Positions 8,987-20,809 of a stretch of DNA of 64,000 bases are shown here, in pieces. Source of the stretch: an uncultured Pantoea sp. (GTDB lineage: Bacteria > Pseudomonadota > Gammaproteobacteria > Enterobacterales > Enterobacteriaceae); assembly GCA_913778495.1 (NCBI GenBank), contig CAJYVD010000037.1:1-64000 (forward strand), given 5' to 3'. The notes under the pieces were generated by a model, which was given only the letters and a program-made list of their open reading frames with translations, did not search any database and was not told the origin of the DNA. Both the position numbers and the translations under genes were made by a program. Each line of letters starts with the position of its first letter. Position 1 is the stretch's first letter.

Positions 8987-9218
8987 CCTGATCCTCCAGT
9001 GACATATCGCGATAAATCAGGCGTACCATCAGCCAGCACAGTCCGGTAAACAGCAGGGGAGCAAACACGCAGGAGAGTTCGAACCAACGCGGCAGACCCG
9101 TTATTCCGCGCGCGTCACCGCCTAACCAGGCTGAAATACCCCAAACGGCGAGGTAGGCCAGCGCCAGACCCAAGGCCCAGCGCGCTTCTTTACTCGCCTG
9201 CAAATAACGCCAATCCAT
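8976..9218 (-). CDS. yhdT: YhdT family inner-membrane protein (DUF997)
   Basis: An 80-residue protein with two predicted transmembrane helices (about 15-34 and 48-68) and a short charged C-terminus. It is always found just before panF in enterobacteria and overlaps it by 11 bp, so an accessory role with the pantothenate symporter is a reasonable guess, but no function is established. The accC terminator lies just upstream, so transcription of yhdT-panF-prmA should begin in the short gap 9219-9242 or depend on readthrough. Confidence 0.92.
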   Translation of the reverse strand: MDWRYLQASKEARWALGLALAYLAVWGISAWLGGDARGITGLPRWFELSCVFAPLLFTGLCWLMVRLIYRDMSLEDQDGQ

Positions 9219-9245
9219 TATGTAACCTCAACGGCAACAAAAATG

Positions 9246-9267
9246 AAAAAGGCCGGTATCACCGGCC
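9246..9267 (-). terminator. Terminator after accC
   Basis: On the minus strand a 7-bp stem (GGCCGGT and ACCGGCC, 3-nt loop) is followed by TTTTTCATTTTT, 22 nt past the accC stop. It separates the accBC and yhdT-panF-prmA units. Confidence 0.88.
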
Positions 9268-9289
9268 TCTGCTTTTCTCTGCGCTGCGC

Positions 9290-10639
9290 TTACTTGTCGT
9301 GCAGGCCGAGTTTTTTCTCCAGGTAGTGGATGTTGGTGCCACCCTGCTGGAAGTTTTCGTCGGACATGATTTTCATCTGCAGCTCGACGTTCGTCTTGAT
9401 GCCGTCGATGATCAGTTCCGCCAGCGCATTTTTCATACGCGCAATCGCCACATCGCGATTTTCACCGTAGGTAATCAGCTTACCAATCATGGAGTCATAA
9501 TACGGCGGCACGCTGTAGCCCGCGTAAATGTGTGACTCCCAGCGCACGCCAAAACCGCCAGGGGCATGGAAGCGCGTGATTTTACCTGGGCTTGGCAGGA
9601 AGGTGTTGGGGTCTTCGGCGTTGATACGGCACTCAACCGCATGACCGCGAACGATAACATCTTCCTGTTTGATCGACAGGGGCTGACCGGCAGCAATACG
9701 CAGCTGCTCTTTGATCAGATCCACGCCGGTGATCATCTCGGTGACCGGGTGCTCTACCTGAATACGGGTGTTCATCTCAATGAAATAGAACTCGCCGTTT
9801 TCATACAGGAACTCAAAGGTACCTGCACCGCGGTAGCCGATTTCCACACAGGCTTTAGAGCAGCGCTCGCCGATAAAGCGACGCAGTTCTTCGGTGATGC
9901 CCGGCGCGGGTGCTTCTTCCACAACTTTCTGGTGACGACGCTGCATTGAGCAGTCGCGCTCCGCCAGATAGATGGCATTGCCTTGGCCGTCAGCCAGCAC
10001 CTGAATTTCAATATGACGTGGATTTTCAAGGAATTTTTCCATGTAAACCATGTCATTGTTGAAGGCCGCCTTGGCTTCCGCTTTGGTCATGCCAATCGAC
10101 TGCTCAAGGTCTTTTTCGTTGCGTACGACGCGCATGCCGCGACCGCCGCCGCCGCCGGAGGCTTTGATGATGACCGGATAACCGATACGCTTCGCGATAG
10201 CGCGGTTCTTATCCATATCATCCGTCAGCGAGCCGTCTGAGCCTGGCACAGTGGGAACGCCCGCTTTTTTCATGGCGGTGATGGCAGACACTTTGTCGCC
10301 CATCAGGCGAATCGTATCCGCTTTTGGTCCGACGAAAATAAAGCCTGAGCGCTCAACCTGCTCGGCAAAATCGGCATTCTCTGACAGGAAGCCGTAACCC
10401 GGGTGGATCGCTACCGCACCGGTAATTTCGGCCGCAGAGATCAGCGCAGGAATGTTCAGATAGCTTTTGACTGACTGTGCCGGACCGATACACACGGTTT
10501 CGTCCGCCAGCAGCACGTGCTTCAGGTCGCGGTCCGCGGTGGAGTGCACAGCCACAGTCTTGATGCCCAATTCTTTACAGGCACGCAAAATGCGCAACGC
10601 GATCTCGCCGCGGTTAGCAATTACAATTTTATCCAGCAT
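9290..10639 (-). CDS. accC: Biotin carboxylase subunit of acetyl-CoA carboxylase
   Basis: A 449-residue enzyme, identical in length to E. coli AccC. It uses ATP and bicarbonate to carboxylate the biotin on AccB, the first half-reaction of fatty-acid synthesis. It has an N-terminal Rossmann-like domain, an ATP-grasp domain with the glycine-rich loop GGGGGRGM (162-169), catalytic-site residues in [16 protein letters not shown], and a C-terminal biotin-carboxylase domain. It lies 11 bp after accB and forms a unit with it. Essential. Confidence 0.98.
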   Translation of the reverse strand: MLDKIVIANRGEIALRILRACKELGIKTVAVHSTADRDLKHVLLADETVCIGPAQSVKSYLNIPALISAAEITGAVAIHPGYGFLSENADFAEQVERSGFIFVGPKADTIRLMGDKVSAITAMKKAGVPTVPGSDGSLTDDMDKNRAIAKRIGYPVIIKASGGGGGRGMRVVRNEKDLEQSIGMTKAEAKAAFNNDMVYMEKFLENPRHIEIQVLADGQGNAIYLAERDCSMQRRHQKVVEEAPAPGITEELRRFIGERCSKACVEIGYRGAGTFEFLYENGEFYFIEMNTRIQVEHPVTEMITGVDLIKEQLRIAAGQPLSIKQEDVIVRGHAVECRINAEDPNTFLPSPGKITRFHAPGGFGVRWESHIYAGYSVPPYYDSMIGKLITYGENRDVAIARMKNALAELIIDGIKTNVELQMKIMSDENFQQGGTNIHYLEKKLGLHDK

Positions 10640-10650
10640 GCTTCGCCTCG

Positions 10651-11115
10651 TTATTCGATAACGACCAGCGGCTCGTCGAATTCAACCGGTTGGCCGCTTT
10701 CTACCAGGATCGCCTTCACAACGCCGGACTTATCGGCTTCGATCTGGTTCATCATCTTCATCGCTTCAACAATGCACAGCGTGTCGCCAGCATTCACTTT
10801 CTGGCCCACTTCCACGAATGCTTTCGCGTCCGGGCTAGGCGTACGGTAGAAAGTGCCTACCATAGGTGAGCGCACGATGTGGCCGCTAACTTCTGGCTTA
10901 GCAGCTTCAACCACTGGTGATGAAGCAGGCGCAACGGCGGCGGCCAGCGCAGGTTGCGGAGCAGGTGCAGCCCAAGCCTGTTGCATAACAGGATAACCGG
11001 CGTTTGCAGGTGAACGGCTGATGCGAACAGACTCTTCGCCCTCGGAGATTTCCAGCTCTGAAATGCCGGACTCTTCAACCAGTTCGATCAGTTTTTTAAT
11101 TTTACGAATATCCAT
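10651..11115 (-). CDS. accB: Biotin carboxyl carrier protein of acetyl-CoA carboxylase
   Basis: A 154-residue carrier (156 in E. coli). The N-terminal helical region (1-32) is followed by an Ala/Pro-rich flexible linker (about 36-72) and the C-terminal biotinyl domain. Biotin is attached to Lys120 in EAMKMMNQ. It swings between the AccC active site and the AccAD carboxyltransferase. In E. coli AccB also represses its own operon. It lies 21 bp downstream of aroQ, an arrangement not seen in E. coli but known in Yersinia and Erwinia relatives. Confidence 0.97.
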   Translation of the reverse strand: MDIRKIKKLIELVEESGISELEISEGEESVRISRSPANAGYPVMQQAWAAPAPQPALAAAVAPASSPVVEAAKPEVSGHIVRSPMVGTFYRTPSPDAKAFVEVGQKVNAGDTLCIVEAMKMMNQIEADKSGVVKAILVESGQPVEFDEPLVVIE

Positions 11116-11136
11116 GAGTGTGGTTCCGTACTCTGT

Positions 11137-11589
11137 TTAATTGGAATGTGACAGGCGTTTTATTGCCGTTTGTAAAGCCCATACGTACCCATCGGCGCCC
11201 AAGCCGCAAATCACGCCGGAGGATACGTCAGAAAGATAGGAGTGATGCCGGAACGGTTCGCGCGCATGCACATTTGAGAGATGCACCTCAATAAAAGGAA
11301 TGCTGACCGCCAACAGCGCATCACGCAGCGCAACGCTGGTATGCGTAAAAGCCGCCGGATTGATAATGATGTAATCCACGTTGCCACGGGCTTCATGAAT
11401 ACGATCAATCAGCTGAAACTCGGCGTTAGATTGCAAATGGCTTAATTTCACATGGTGCCGATCGGCCTGTGCGGTCAAATCGCTGACGATGTCTGCCAAC
11501 GAAGTATGGCCATACTTATCAGGCTCGCGGGTACCCAACAGATTCAGGTTGGGGCCGTTTAAAAGCAGTATGTGAAATTTGTGCGCCAT
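11137..11589 (-). CDS. aroQ: 3-dehydroquinate dehydratase, type II
   Basis: A 150-residue enzyme that converts 3-dehydroquinate to 3-dehydroshikimate (shikimate pathway). The N-terminal loop [17 protein letters not shown] holds the catalytic Arg and Tyr. [16 protein letters not shown] and [17 protein letters not shown] supply the active-site Asn and His. The open frame extends upstream to 11655, but the start at 11589 is preferred: it has AGGAG upstream and gives the family length of about 150. E. coli uses the unrelated type I enzyme AroD instead, so this gene helps place the organism. Confidence 0.95.
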   Translation of the reverse strand: MAHKFHILLLNGPNLNLLGTREPDKYGHTSLADIVSDLTAQADRHHVKLSHLQSNAEFQLIDRIHEARGNVDYIIINPAAFTHTSVALRDALLAVSIPFIEVHLSNVHAREPFRHHSYLSDVSSGVICGLGADGYVWALQTAIKRLSHSN

Positions 11590-11823
11590 CTTGCTGCTAT
11601 CTCCTGCCATCAGTGAGGCATCGCGTAAAATACCGCGACATCTTCCATTTGTCACTCTTCAAAGAGTGAAAAACAAGGCTTCGCTTGCAATAAAGCCGGG
11701 CATTATATCCGTTTCGTCGCAATTAGCAGCAAAATACTGGTCTTATCTGCGAAGTTGATCGGATGCGGCCCGAAGGCCACACCTTTTAACAGAGATCGGG
11801 GCAGGAAAACAACTGCGCGGAGA

Positions 11824-12426
11824 TTAGCGGGTGAAGAGTTTGCGCAACTTATTGTAACGCCATGCTAACAGCAGCGCGGCGAGCAGCGCATAGATCCACG
11901 GCTGGGGCGAAAACACTTTCACTGACCACAGATAATGAATAGGCGCGAGGATCGCGACAAGATAGACGGCGTTGTGCAGCGTTTGCCAGCGACGTCCCAA
12001 TTTGCGCTGCGCGCGCTGAAAGGAGGTTACCGCCAGCGCGAACAGCACCAGCCAGCTAATCATACCCAGCAGCAGGTACGGACGCGAAATCAGCTCTTTG
12101 CCTAACAATTGCAGATGATCGTATCCTAATTCCAGTAAATAGTAGCTGGTGAGGTGCAGGCTGGCCCAGGCAAAACACCACACGCCAAGCAGGCGGCGCG
12201 TGCGAATAAGCAGCGGCTGCTTAAGCTTGCGGGTGAGCGGACTAACGAGCAGCGTGGCCAGCAGTAATTTCAACGCCATTCTGCCGGTAAAATGCTGGAT
12301 ATCTTTAGCCGGATCGGCGCTCAACCATCCCTGACTAGCGGCCATGATGAGGTAAACCAGCGGTAAACATGCCGCCAGATGCAGGGCGACTTTTAACCAA
12401 GTGATATGGCGTAAGGTCAATCGCAC
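11824..12426 (-). CDS. msrQ: Heme-binding membrane subunit MsrQ of periplasmic methionine sulfoxide reductase
   Basis: A 200-residue b-type cytochrome of the ferric-reductase-like fold (formerly YedZ). It passes electrons from the quinone pool or flavin to MsrP. About six transmembrane helices are visible, with heme-ligand histidines in [24 protein letters not shown] and APIHYLW. The start is GTG, immediately after the msrP stop codon with no gap, so the two are cotranslated. In E. coli this pair lies elsewhere (near 44 min); here it is beside csrD. Confidence 0.95.
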   Translation of the reverse strand: MRLTLRHITWLKVALHLAACLPLVYLIMAASQGWLSADPAKDIQHFTGRMALKLLLATLLVSPLTRKLKQPLLIRTRRLLGVWCFAWASLHLTSYYLLELGYDHLQLLGKELISRPYLLLGMISWLVLFALAVTSFQRAQRKLGRRWQTLHNAVYLVAILAPIHYLWSVKVFSPQPWIYALLAALLLAWRYNKLRKLFTR

Positions 12427-13431
12427 TTAGTAGTTCTCCCGCAAATCCAGTCCGCGATACAGCGAAGCCACCTGGTCGCCGTAACCGTTAAACATCAGCG
12501 TGGGCTGACGCTCCACTTTTAAAATGCCGCCTGCACCAATGAAGCGCTCCGTGGCCTGTGACCAGCGAGGATGGTCGACATCCGGATTCACGTTGGCGTA
12601 AAACCCATACTCATTGGCCGCAATCTGACTCCAGGTTGTCGGTGGACGATCGTGCGTCAGCGTAATTTTTACGATCGATTTGATGCCTTTAAAGCCATAC
12701 TTCCACGGCACCGTCAGGCGAATCGGCGCGCCGTTTTGCGGCGGCAGCACTTTGCCATATACGCCAGTGCTGAGCAGCGTCAGCGGATGCATGGCTTCAT
12801 CGAGGCGCAATCCTTCTACATAGGGATAATCGAGGCCGCCGCCAATAAAGCGGTCTTTTTGCCCGGGCATCTGATCGGGCGCATACAGCGTTTGAAACGC
12901 AACATAGCGCGCATTGCTGGTGGGCTCGGCCAATTTCAACAGCTTATTGAGCTCAAAACCCACCCAAGGGATTACCATCGACCAGGCTTCCACACAGCGC
13001 ATCCGATAAATACGCTGCTCCATCGCAAAGCGTTTAAAAATATCATCCATATCCAACGTCATCGGCTTGGCCACTTCGCCTTCAATGCTGATTTTCCACG
13101 GATCGGTTTTCAGGCTGCCCGCGTTGGCTGCGGGATCGGCCTTATCGAGGCCGAACTCGTAAAAGTTGTTGTAACCTGCGACTTTATCGAAAGGCGTCAG
13201 CGGTAGATTGGCCTGCCATTCTGCGGGCTTGGTAAACGTTAAATCGCGCCCGGCAGGCGCAGCTGGACGATCGTTCCCTTTAAACCAGCTCAAAATATCG
13301 GCCTGCGCTGCGCCAGGCAGGCTGGCAGTCGCGGCCCCCAAACCCAGCGCTTTTAACACCTGACGGCGCCGCATATTGAAGATGCTTTCCGGCGTAACGT
13401 CGGCTTCTGTGAGGCGTAACTTTTGCTTCAT
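12427..13431 (-). CDS. msrP: Periplasmic methionine sulfoxide reductase catalytic subunit MsrP
   Basis: A 334-residue molybdopterin enzyme (formerly YedY), the same length as in E. coli. It reduces methionine sulfoxide in oxidised envelope proteins. The N-terminus carries a twin-arginine signal ([10 protein letters not shown], residues 21-30) with cleavage near AQA. The molybdenum-ligand cysteine is Cys146 in YRMRCVEAW. The frame is open up to 13575, but the start at 13431 is chosen because GGAGAG lies 5 nt upstream and the Tat signal then has normal length. It is the first gene of msrPQ. Confidence 0.96.
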   Translation of the reverse strand: MKQKLRLTEADVTPESIFNMRRRQVLKALGLGAATASLPGAAQADILSWFKGNDRPAAPAGRDLTFTKPAEWQANLPLTPFDKVAGYNNFYEFGLDKADPAANAGSLKTDPWKISIEGEVAKPMTLDMDDIFKRFAMEQRIYRMRCVEAWSMVIPWVGFELNKLLKLAEPTSNARYVAFQTLYAPDQMPGQKDRFIGGGLDYPYVEGLRLDEAMHPLTLLSTGVYGKVLPPQNGAPIRLTVPWKYGFKGIKSIVKITLTHDRPPTTWSQIAANEYGFYANVNPDVDHPRWSQATERFIGAGGILKVERQPTLMFNGYGDQVASLYRGLDLRENY

Positions 13432-13750
13432 GGTACTCTCCAGCGAATAGATTTCAGCCAGCATGATGAACGACAGGGGCGTAAGCCAGATAGCCGCAAA
13501 AAATATGAAATTTCCTGGCCGACCCGGTGCATTGAGAATAGGACGAAAAGTTTGCTCCAGGACGCAGAGCGTCACACTTTGACGATATACTGCGCGATGC
13601 AGAACAGAATGGCATCAGGCGACAGCGCTATCAATGTCGTGCTGGCACTGATTCACCTCACGTTTTGTGATATTTTGCTCGGGTTTGCGTCAGGCAGGTC
13701 GGCGCTGACAGTTTTCAACTGTTTATAACCGCAGTGGTGCAGGCACAGGG
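13432..13750. other. Divergent intergenic region msrP/csrD
   Basis: A 319-bp gap that must hold promoters for both msrPQ (minus) and csrD (plus). I see no convincing consensus pair. A short inverted repeat, ACAGTT-TTC-AACTGT, at 13708-13722 lies about 30 bp before the csrD start and could be an operator. No E. coli-like HprR box was recognised. Confidence 0.4.
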
Positions 13751-15697
13751 ATGCGATTAACAACGAAGTTTTCTGCATGTATTACCTTATTAAGCTTACT
13801 GGCGATGTTATTGATGCTGGTAGGCTGCGCATTCAGTTTTATCTGGTTGTCCCAACAGCGCGTCGAGACCCGTGTACAAACGCTCGCCACCGAGGTTGAC
13901 AGCGCACTTGCCCAGCAATCGCCGCAGGCCCTGACAGAGTGGCTTCGGCGCATCATGCCGGTCATTAACGCCGAACAGATTGCCCTTCACGACGGCACCA
14001 CAGACCTGTTTACGCTTTCGCGGCATGAAAATCCCATGCTGGAAGATGAACCTAACCGCTTTATTCAGTTTGACCTGCCGCTTACTCACTCTCCTGACCT
14101 CACGCTGCGCGTGGTGGTACTCGACCCGGCCAAAACGTGGTTTCGCTCCTTCACAGGCGCCTATACCGTGGTGGTATTGCTGACGGTGGTGGCGATTATG
14201 GCGGCACTGCTGGCGATGACCCACCGCTGGCTGACGCGCCGCTGGTCCAACATGGAGCGGCTGGAAGCGCGCGCAGAGCGCATTCTTGCGGGTGAGCGTC
14301 TCCCGCGCAGCCCGCAGGTCGCCGAGTGGCCTCCCAAAGCCAGCAATGCGATTGATGTGCTGCTGAATGATTTGCAAGATGCCGGCGAGCAGCGGTTGCG
14401 CATCGATACCTTAATTCGCACCTTTGCCGCACAAGATTCCCGCACTGGCCTCAATAATCGTCTGTTCTTTGATAATCAGCTGGCTACCTTGCTGGAAGAT
14501 CAGGAAGACGTGGGCACGCATGGCGTGGTGATGATGGTACGCTTGCCCGATCTGGATAACCTCAACGAAACCCTCGGTCCCGCGCTGGTGGATGAGTACC
14601 TGTTTGACCTCATTAATATGCTGTCGACTTTTGTGCTGCGTTATCCGGGAGCACTGCTGGCGCGCTATTTCCGCAGTGACTTCGCCGTGCTCTTGCCTCA
14701 CCGTACCTTAAAAGAAGCCAACGCCATTGCGGAACAGCTGATCAATGCCGTGGATTCACTGCCGCCCATGCGCATGGTGGATCGCGACGATCTGCTTCAT
14801 ATCGGCATTACGGCCTGGCGCAGTGGCCAGAGCGTGGCGCAGGTCATGGAAGAGGTGGAAATGGCGACGCGACGCGCGGCGCTGCAGGGAGGAAATAACT
14901 GGTCGGTAGGTGAAGGGAATACGCTGGATATGGGGCGAGGCAGTGTAAGATGGCGCACACTGCTGGAAAACACCCTGAATCGCGGCGGTCCTCGCCTTTA
15001 TCAGAAGCCCGCGGTTCGGGTTGATGGCAAAGTGCATCATCGTGAAATCCTGGCGCGCGTGTTCGACGGCGATAAAGAAGTCGTGGCCGCCGAGTTTATG
15101 CCGCTGGTGCAGCAGCTGGGACTCGCCGACGGCTGGGATCGTCAGCTTGCGATGCGTATCGCTGCGCTCGCGGACGTGTGGCCGGATGAGACGCTGGCGC
15201 TGCCGATCAATAGCGATTCACTTTTACAGCGTCCTTTCCAGCGCTGGTTACAATCGCTGTTGCTGCAGTGCCCAAAATCACAAAGAACGCGCTTTTTGTT
15301 TGAACTTGCCGAGGCGGATGTGTGTCAACACCTCAACCGGCTGGTGCCAGTGGTGCGCACATTGACCGCCTTCGGTTGTCGTATTGCCGTGGTGCAAGCG
15401 GGCTTAACGGTGGTCAGCAGCGCGTACATTAAGCAGTTCCCAATTGAGCTTATAAAGCTGGATCCCGGCCTGGTAAGGAACATTGAGCGGCGCACAGAAA
15501 ACCAGCTGTTTGTGCGCAGCCTGCTGGAAGTGTGTAAATCCTCACCTACGCAGGTTTTTGCCACCGGTGTACGGACGCGCGCAGAGTGGCAAACGTTGGC
15601 AGGGTTAGGTATCGCCGGCGGTCAGGGGGATTTCTTCGCCCCTTCGTTGCCGGTGAACAGTAATGTTAAGAAACATTCGCAGCGCTATCGAATTTAA
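13751..15697 (+). CDS. csrD: RNase E specificity factor CsrD
   Basis: A 648-residue membrane protein (646 in E. coli) that directs RNase E to degrade the CsrB and CsrC sRNAs, thus freeing CsrA. Transmembrane segments lie at about 10-32 and 136-158, with a periplasmic sensor and HAMP-like region between and after. The GGDEF domain is degenerate (FRSDF in place of GGDEF near residue 306), and the EAL domain is also degenerate (EIL near 432). CsrD is not expected to make or break cyclic-di-GMP. It lies upstream of mreB as in E. coli. Confidence 0.95.
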   Translation: MRLTTKFSACITLLSLLAMLLMLVGCAFSFIWLSQQRVETRVQTLATEVDSALAQQSPQALTEWLRRIMPVINAEQIALHDGTTDLFTLSRHENPMLEDEPNRFIQFDLPLTHSPDLTLRVVVLDPAKTWFRSFTGAYTVVVLLTVVAIMAALLAMTHRWLTRRWSNMERLEARAERILAGERLPRSPQVAEWPPKASNAIDVLLNDLQDAGEQRLRIDTLIRTFAAQDSRTGLNNRLFFDNQLATLLEDQEDVGTHGVVMMVRLPDLDNLNETLGPALVDEYLFDLINMLSTFVLRYPGALLARYFRSDFAVLLPHRTLKEANAIAEQLINAVDSLPPMRMVDRDDLLHIGITAWRSGQSVAQVMEEVEMATRRAALQGGNNWSVGEGNTLDMGRGSVRWRTLLENTLNRGGPRLYQKPAVRVDGKVHHREILARVFDGDKEVVAAEFMPLVQQLGLADGWDRQLAMRIAALADVWPDETLALPINSDSLLQRPFQRWLQSLLLQCPKSQRTRFLFELAEADVCQHLNRLVPVVRTLTAFGCRIAVVQAGLTVVSSAYIKQFPIELIKLDPGLVRNIERRTENQLFVRSLLEVCKSSPTQVFATGVRTRAEWQTLAGLGIAGGQGDFFAPSLPVNSNVKKHSQRYRI

Positions 15698-17035
<1,338 letters not shown>

Positions 17036-17123
17036 CGCCTTACCAGGCTGAGACCGTGGTCAAATTGCGCAGGGAGTAGCGCCAATCGACGCTGTAAACG
17101 ACGGCGCGATGCGTCCAGCCCTG

Positions 17124-17151
17124 GAAGCGTTGGTCATGTGGCTAACGCTTC
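17124..17151 (+). other. Stem-loop in the mreB-mreC gap
   Basis: GAAGCGTT and AACGCTTC form an 8-bp stem, extendable by two pairs. Only a broken T-run (CTTCTTCCC) follows. A partial terminator here would explain a higher yield of MreB than of MreC and MreD. Confidence 0.4.
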
Positions 17152-17181
17152 TTCCCTGATGTCGAGGAACACGCAGATTTT

Positions 17182-18216
17182 ATGAAGCCGATTTTTAGCA
17201 GGGGACCCTCCCTGCAGTTGCGCCTCTTTCTGGCTGTGATTGTGGCTATTGCGATTATTATCGCCGATAGCCGCGTGAGCACCTTTTCGCAGATTCGCAA
17301 CTATCTGGACACGTCGGTCAGTCCATTTTATTTTCTGGCTAACGGGCCGCGACAGCTGCTGGACGGTGTGTCAGAAACGCTGGCGTCCCGTCAACAGCTG
17401 GAAATGGAAAACAAAGCGCTGCGCCGCGAGCTGTTTTTGAAAAACAGTGACCTGCTGATGCTGGGACAGTATAAGCAGGAAAACGCCCGTTTGCGTGAAC
17501 TGCTGGGCTCACCGCTGCGCCAGGATGAGCACAAAATGGTGACGCAGGTGATCTCCACCGGCACCGATCCTTACACCGATCAGGTGGTGATCGACAAAGG
17601 CAGCGTAAACGGCGTTTACGAAGGCCAGCCGGTCATCAGTGACAAGGGCGTCGTGGGGCAGGTTGTCGCAGTAGGACAACTCACCAGTCGCGTGCTGCTG
17701 ATTTGTGATGCGTCACACGCACTGCCGATTCAGGTGCTGCGTAACGACATTCGTGTCATCGCGGCCGGTAACGGCTGCAGTGAAGATCTTCAGCTGGAGC
17801 ATCTGCCGGGCAATACGGACATTCGCGTGGGAGATGTACTGGTAACCTCAGGCCTTGGGGGCCGCTTCCCGGAAGGCTATCCGGTAGGCGTGGTCTCTTC
17901 GGTAAAAGTGGACACGCAGCGTGCCTACACCGTGATTCAGGCACATCCGGCAGCGGGCCTTCAGCGCTTGCGCTATCTGCTGCTGCTGTGGGGCGCGGAT
18001 AAAAACGGTGACATGCCGATGGCGCCTGATGAGGTGCACCGTGTGGCCAATGAGCGCCTGATGCAGATGATGCCGCAGGTGCTGCCGCCCGCAGGGGAAA
18101 TGGGTCCACCCGCGCCTGAGATGAGTCAGTCTTCGCAGCAAATGGGCCCACCGGCACCGTCAACCAGCAGTCGTTCGCAAGGGAACTCCGCGAACACGCG
18201 CGGAGGCCAGCCTTGA
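17182..18216 (+). CDS. mreC: Rod shape-determining protein MreC
   Basis: A 344-residue bitopic inner-membrane protein of the elongasome; it activates the PBP2-RodA synthase. A short cytoplasmic tail precedes a transmembrane helix (about 12-32), a periplasmic coiled coil (about 65-110) and a beta-domain (about 110-275). The C-terminal tail after residue 285 is Pro/Gln/Ser-rich and contains MGPPAP twice, a low-complexity extension of the kind that varies widely among enterobacteria. The stop codon overlaps the TTG start of mreD. Confidence 0.96.
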   Translation: MKPIFSRGPSLQLRLFLAVIVAIAIIIADSRVSTFSQIRNYLDTSVSPFYFLANGPRQLLDGVSETLASRQQLEMENKALRRELFLKNSDLLMLGQYKQENARLRELLGSPLRQDEHKMVTQVISTGTDPYTDQVVIDKGSVNGVYEGQPVISDKGVVGQVVAVGQLTSRVLLICDASHALPIQVLRNDIRVIAAGNGCSEDLQLEHLPGNTDIRVGDVLVTSGLGGRFPEGYPVGVVSSVKVDTQRAYTVIQAHPAAGLQRLRYLLLLWGADKNGDMPMAPDEVHRVANERLMQMMPQVLPPAGEMGPPAPEMSQSSQQMGPPAPSTSSRSQGNSANTRGGQP

Positions 18217-18701
18217 GTCGATATCGCAGCCAGGGCCGTTGGGTTATCTGGCTGTCCTTCCTGGTTGCCCTTATCCTGCAAATCATGCCGTGGCCGGAAC
18301 AGATATACATGTTCCGGCCTTCATGGCTTTTGCTGATCCTGATCTACTGGGTGTTGGCCCTGCCGCACCGCGTCAACGTTGGCAGCGGGTTTACGCTGGG
18401 GGCGATCATGGATCTGGTGGCGGGATCGACGCTGGGCGTACGTGCGCTGGCTTTCAGCATCATTGCCTATCTGGTCGCGTTTAAATTCCAGCTTTTCCGC
18501 AATCTGGCGTTGTGGCAGCAAGCATTAATGGTTATGGTGCTGTCGCTGGCGGTGGATGTCATTGTTTTTTGGGCTGAATTTTTAGTGATTGACGTCTCTT
18601 TCCGACCAGAAATCTTCATGAGTAGCGTGGTCGACGGCATTCTGTGGCCCTGGCTATTCTTATTGATGAGAAAAATTCGCCGACAGTTCGCCGTTCAGTA
18701 A
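18213..18701 (+). CDS. mreD: Rod shape-determining membrane protein MreD
   Basis: A 162-residue inner-membrane protein, the same length as in E. coli, with five or six transmembrane helices. It is a partner of MreC in the elongasome. The start is TTG inside the sequence TTGA shared with the mreC stop, with GGAGG 5 nt upstream, so translation is coupled to mreC. The conserved segment [20 protein letters not shown] is present. An alternative start cannot be placed without losing this conserved N-terminus. Confidence 0.95.
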   Translation: MSRYRSQGRWVIWLSFLVALILQIMPWPEQIYMFRPSWLLLILIYWVLALPHRVNVGSGFTLGAIMDLVAGSTLGVRALAFSIIAYLVAFKFQLFRNLALWQQALMVMVLSLAVDVIVFWAEFLVIDVSFRPEIFMSSVVDGILWPWLFLLMRKIRRQFAVQ

Positions 18702-18709
18702 GGAAAAGA

Positions 18710-19294
18710 ATGATAACCCTGTATCTTGCCTCCGGTTCACCGCGTCGACGTGAGCTGTTAACGCAGCTTGGCGTTGCTTTTGAGCGCCTTACGACCGAGG
18801 TGATCGAAGAGCGTCAGGCGGGAGAGTCAGCAGAAGCCTATGTGCGCCGCCTTGCGCAAGAGAAAGCGCAGGCGGGCGTGGCGGTCGCGCCGCAGGATCT
18901 GCCGGTGCTGGGGGCTGATACCATTGTGGTGCTCAACGGCGACGTGCTGGAGAAACCGCGCGATGCGGCCCACGCTGCTGACATGCTGAGCCGACTCTCT
19001 GGGCAAACGCATCAGGTGATGACGGCCGTGGCGCTGGCAGACACCCACCAAGTCTGCGCGTGCCTGGTGACCACTGACGTGACTTTTCGCACCTTGACGC
19101 CGGATGACATCGCGCGCTACATCGCCAGCGGCGAACCTATGGACAAAGCCGGGGCGTATGGCATACAGGGCGTGGGCGGCAATTTTGTTCGCAGGATTAA
19201 TGGAAGTTATCACGCGGTAGTGGGATTGCCGCTGGTGGAAACCAGCGAGTTGCTGAGTCAGTTTCAGTCACTGCGCGCTAAGGGGACAAGATGA
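18710..19294 (+). CDS. maf: Nucleoside triphosphate pyrophosphatase, Maf family (YhdE)
   Basis: A 194-residue house-cleaning enzyme of the Maf/HAM1-like fold. E. coli YhdE hydrolyses dTTP, UTP and modified pyrimidine triphosphates to monophosphates. The N-terminal motif [12 protein letters not shown] is the nucleotide site, and LGADTIV carries the catalytic acid. The start at 18710 is preferred over the longer frame because AAGGA lies just upstream and overlaps the mreD stop. Its TGA stop overlaps the rng ATG (ATGA), so the two genes are translationally coupled. Confidence 0.94.
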   Translation: MITLYLASGSPRRRELLTQLGVAFERLTTEVIEERQAGESAEAYVRRLAQEKAQAGVAVAPQDLPVLGADTIVVLNGDVLEKPRDAAHAADMLSRLSGQTHQVMTAVALADTHQVCACLVTTDVTFRTLTPDDIARYIASGEPMDKAGAYGIQGVGGNFVRRINGSYHAVVGLPLVETSELLSQFQSLRAKGTR

Positions 19295-20760
19295 CGGCTG
19301 AACTGTTGGTAAACGTTACACCTTCTGAAACACGCGTCGCCTATATTGATGGCGGCATCCTGCAGGAAATCCACATCGAGCGCGAAGCGCGACGCGGCAT
19401 TGTTGGCAATATTTATAAAGGCCGCGTCAGCCGTGTGCTGCCGGGTATGCAGGCGGCATTTGTGGATATCGGCATGGATAAGGCCGCCTTCCTGCACGCC
19501 TCCGACATTATGCCGCACACCGAATGCGTGGCCGGTGACGAAAAGAAAAACTTTGTGGTACGTGATATCAGCGAACTGGTCCGGCCGGGCCAGGACCTGA
19601 TGGTGCAGGTGGTGAAAGATCCGCTGGGCACCAAAGGCGCACGCCTCACCACCGACATCACCTTGCCTTCTCGCTACCTGGTGTTTATGCCGGGCGCATC
19701 GCACGTTGGCGTGTCACAACGCATTGAAACCGAAGCCGAGCGTGAGCGTCTCAAGGCCGTGGTAGCGGCGTACTGCGACGATCTCGGTGGCTTTATCATC
19801 CGCACCGCGGCTGAAGGGATTGGCGCAGAAGAGCTGGCGCAGGACGCGGCGTTTCTCAAACGCCTCTGGAGTAAAGTCAGTGAGCGCAAAAAGCGTAATC
19901 AAACACGCTGCTTGCTCTACGGCGAGCTGGCGCTGGCGCAGCGTATTCTGCGCGATTTTGCCGGTGCCGCGCTGGATCGCATCCGCGTAGATTCACGTCT
20001 CACCTGCGACCTGTTGGTGGAGTTCACGCGGGAATATATCCCCGAAATGGCCAGTAAACTCGAGCTTTACACCGGCAAACAACCGATTTTTGACCTGTAT
20101 GATGTAGAAAATGAGATTCAGCGCTCGCTGGAACGTAAGGTCGAGCTAAAATCGGGTGGCTACCTGATCATCGATCAGACAGAAGCGATGACTACGGTCG
20201 ATATCAATACGGGGGCATTCGTCGGGCATCGCAATCTTGAAGAAACCATCTTCAATACGAATATCGAAGCCACGCAGGCGATCGCGCGCCAGCTGCGGCT
20301 GCGCAATCTCGGCGGCATCATCATCATCGACTTTATCGATATGAACAATGAGGATCACCGCCGCCGCGTGCTGCACTCACTGGAGAGCGCGCTCAGTAAA
20401 GACCGCGTTAAAACCGGTATCAACGGTTTCTCCGCGCTGGGACTGGTGGAAATGACGCGTAAGCGCACGCGGGAAAGCATCGAGCACGTGCTGTGCGCCG
20501 ATTGTCCGGTGTGTAAAGGGCGGGGCACGTTGAAAACCGTGGAAACCGTCTGCTATGAGATCATGCGGGAAGTGGTGCGGGTGCATCACGCCTATGATTC
20601 CGATCGCTTCCTGGTTTACGTATCACCGGCAGTGGGCGAAGCCCTGAAAAGCGACGAATCCCACGCGCTGGCCGAGGTGGAAATTTTTGTCGGCAAACAG
20701 GTCAAAGTGCAGGTAGAACCGCTCTATACCCAAGAGCAATTTGACGTTGTTATGATGTAA
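19291..20760 (+). CDS. rng: Ribonuclease G
   Basis: A 489-residue endoribonuclease, equal to E. coli RNase G, a paralogue of the catalytic half of RNase E. It matures the 5' end of 16S rRNA and cuts certain mRNAs. An S1 RNA-binding domain (about 35-125) is followed by a 5'-sensor and the DNase-I-like catalytic region, with metal-binding acids in [11 protein letters not shown] and [20 protein letters not shown] motif forms the Zn-link for dimerisation. Its ATG overlaps the maf stop, and yhdP follows 49 bp later. Confidence 0.97.
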   Translation: MTAELLVNVTPSETRVAYIDGGILQEIHIEREARRGIVGNIYKGRVSRVLPGMQAAFVDIGMDKAAFLHASDIMPHTECVAGDEKKNFVVRDISELVRPGQDLMVQVVKDPLGTKGARLTTDITLPSRYLVFMPGASHVGVSQRIETEAERERLKAVVAAYCDDLGGFIIRTAAEGIGAEELAQDAAFLKRLWSKVSERKKRNQTRCLLYGELALAQRILRDFAGAALDRIRVDSRLTCDLLVEFTREYIPEMASKLELYTGKQPIFDLYDVENEIQRSLERKVELKSGGYLIIDQTEAMTTVDINTGAFVGHRNLEETIFNTNIEATQAIARQLRLRNLGGIIIIDFIDMNNEDHRRRVLHSLESALSKDRVKTGINGFSALGLVEMTRKRTRESIEHVLCADCPVCKGRGTLKTVETVCYEIMREVVRVHHAYDSDRFLVYVSPAVGEALKSDESHALAEVEIFVGKQVKVQVEPLYTQEQFDVVMM

Positions 20761-20809
20761 AGCCTGCGGCGTTAAACACCGTAACCCAACGAACAACAAG
20801 GAGAGGTGT

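Noticed and set aside
11590-11655. Upstream extension of aroQ by 22 codons
   Set aside because: The extra residues are not part of the type II dehydroquinase family, and the ribosome-binding site fits the start at 11589.
13432-13575. Upstream extension of msrP by 48 codons
   Set aside because: It would bury the Tat signal in the middle of the protein; the start at 13431 has a good ribosome-binding site and matches E. coli length.
13751-15697. CsrD as an active cyclic-di-GMP enzyme
   Set aside because: Both signature motifs (GGDEF and EAL) are degenerate, as in E. coli CsrD, which has no such activity.
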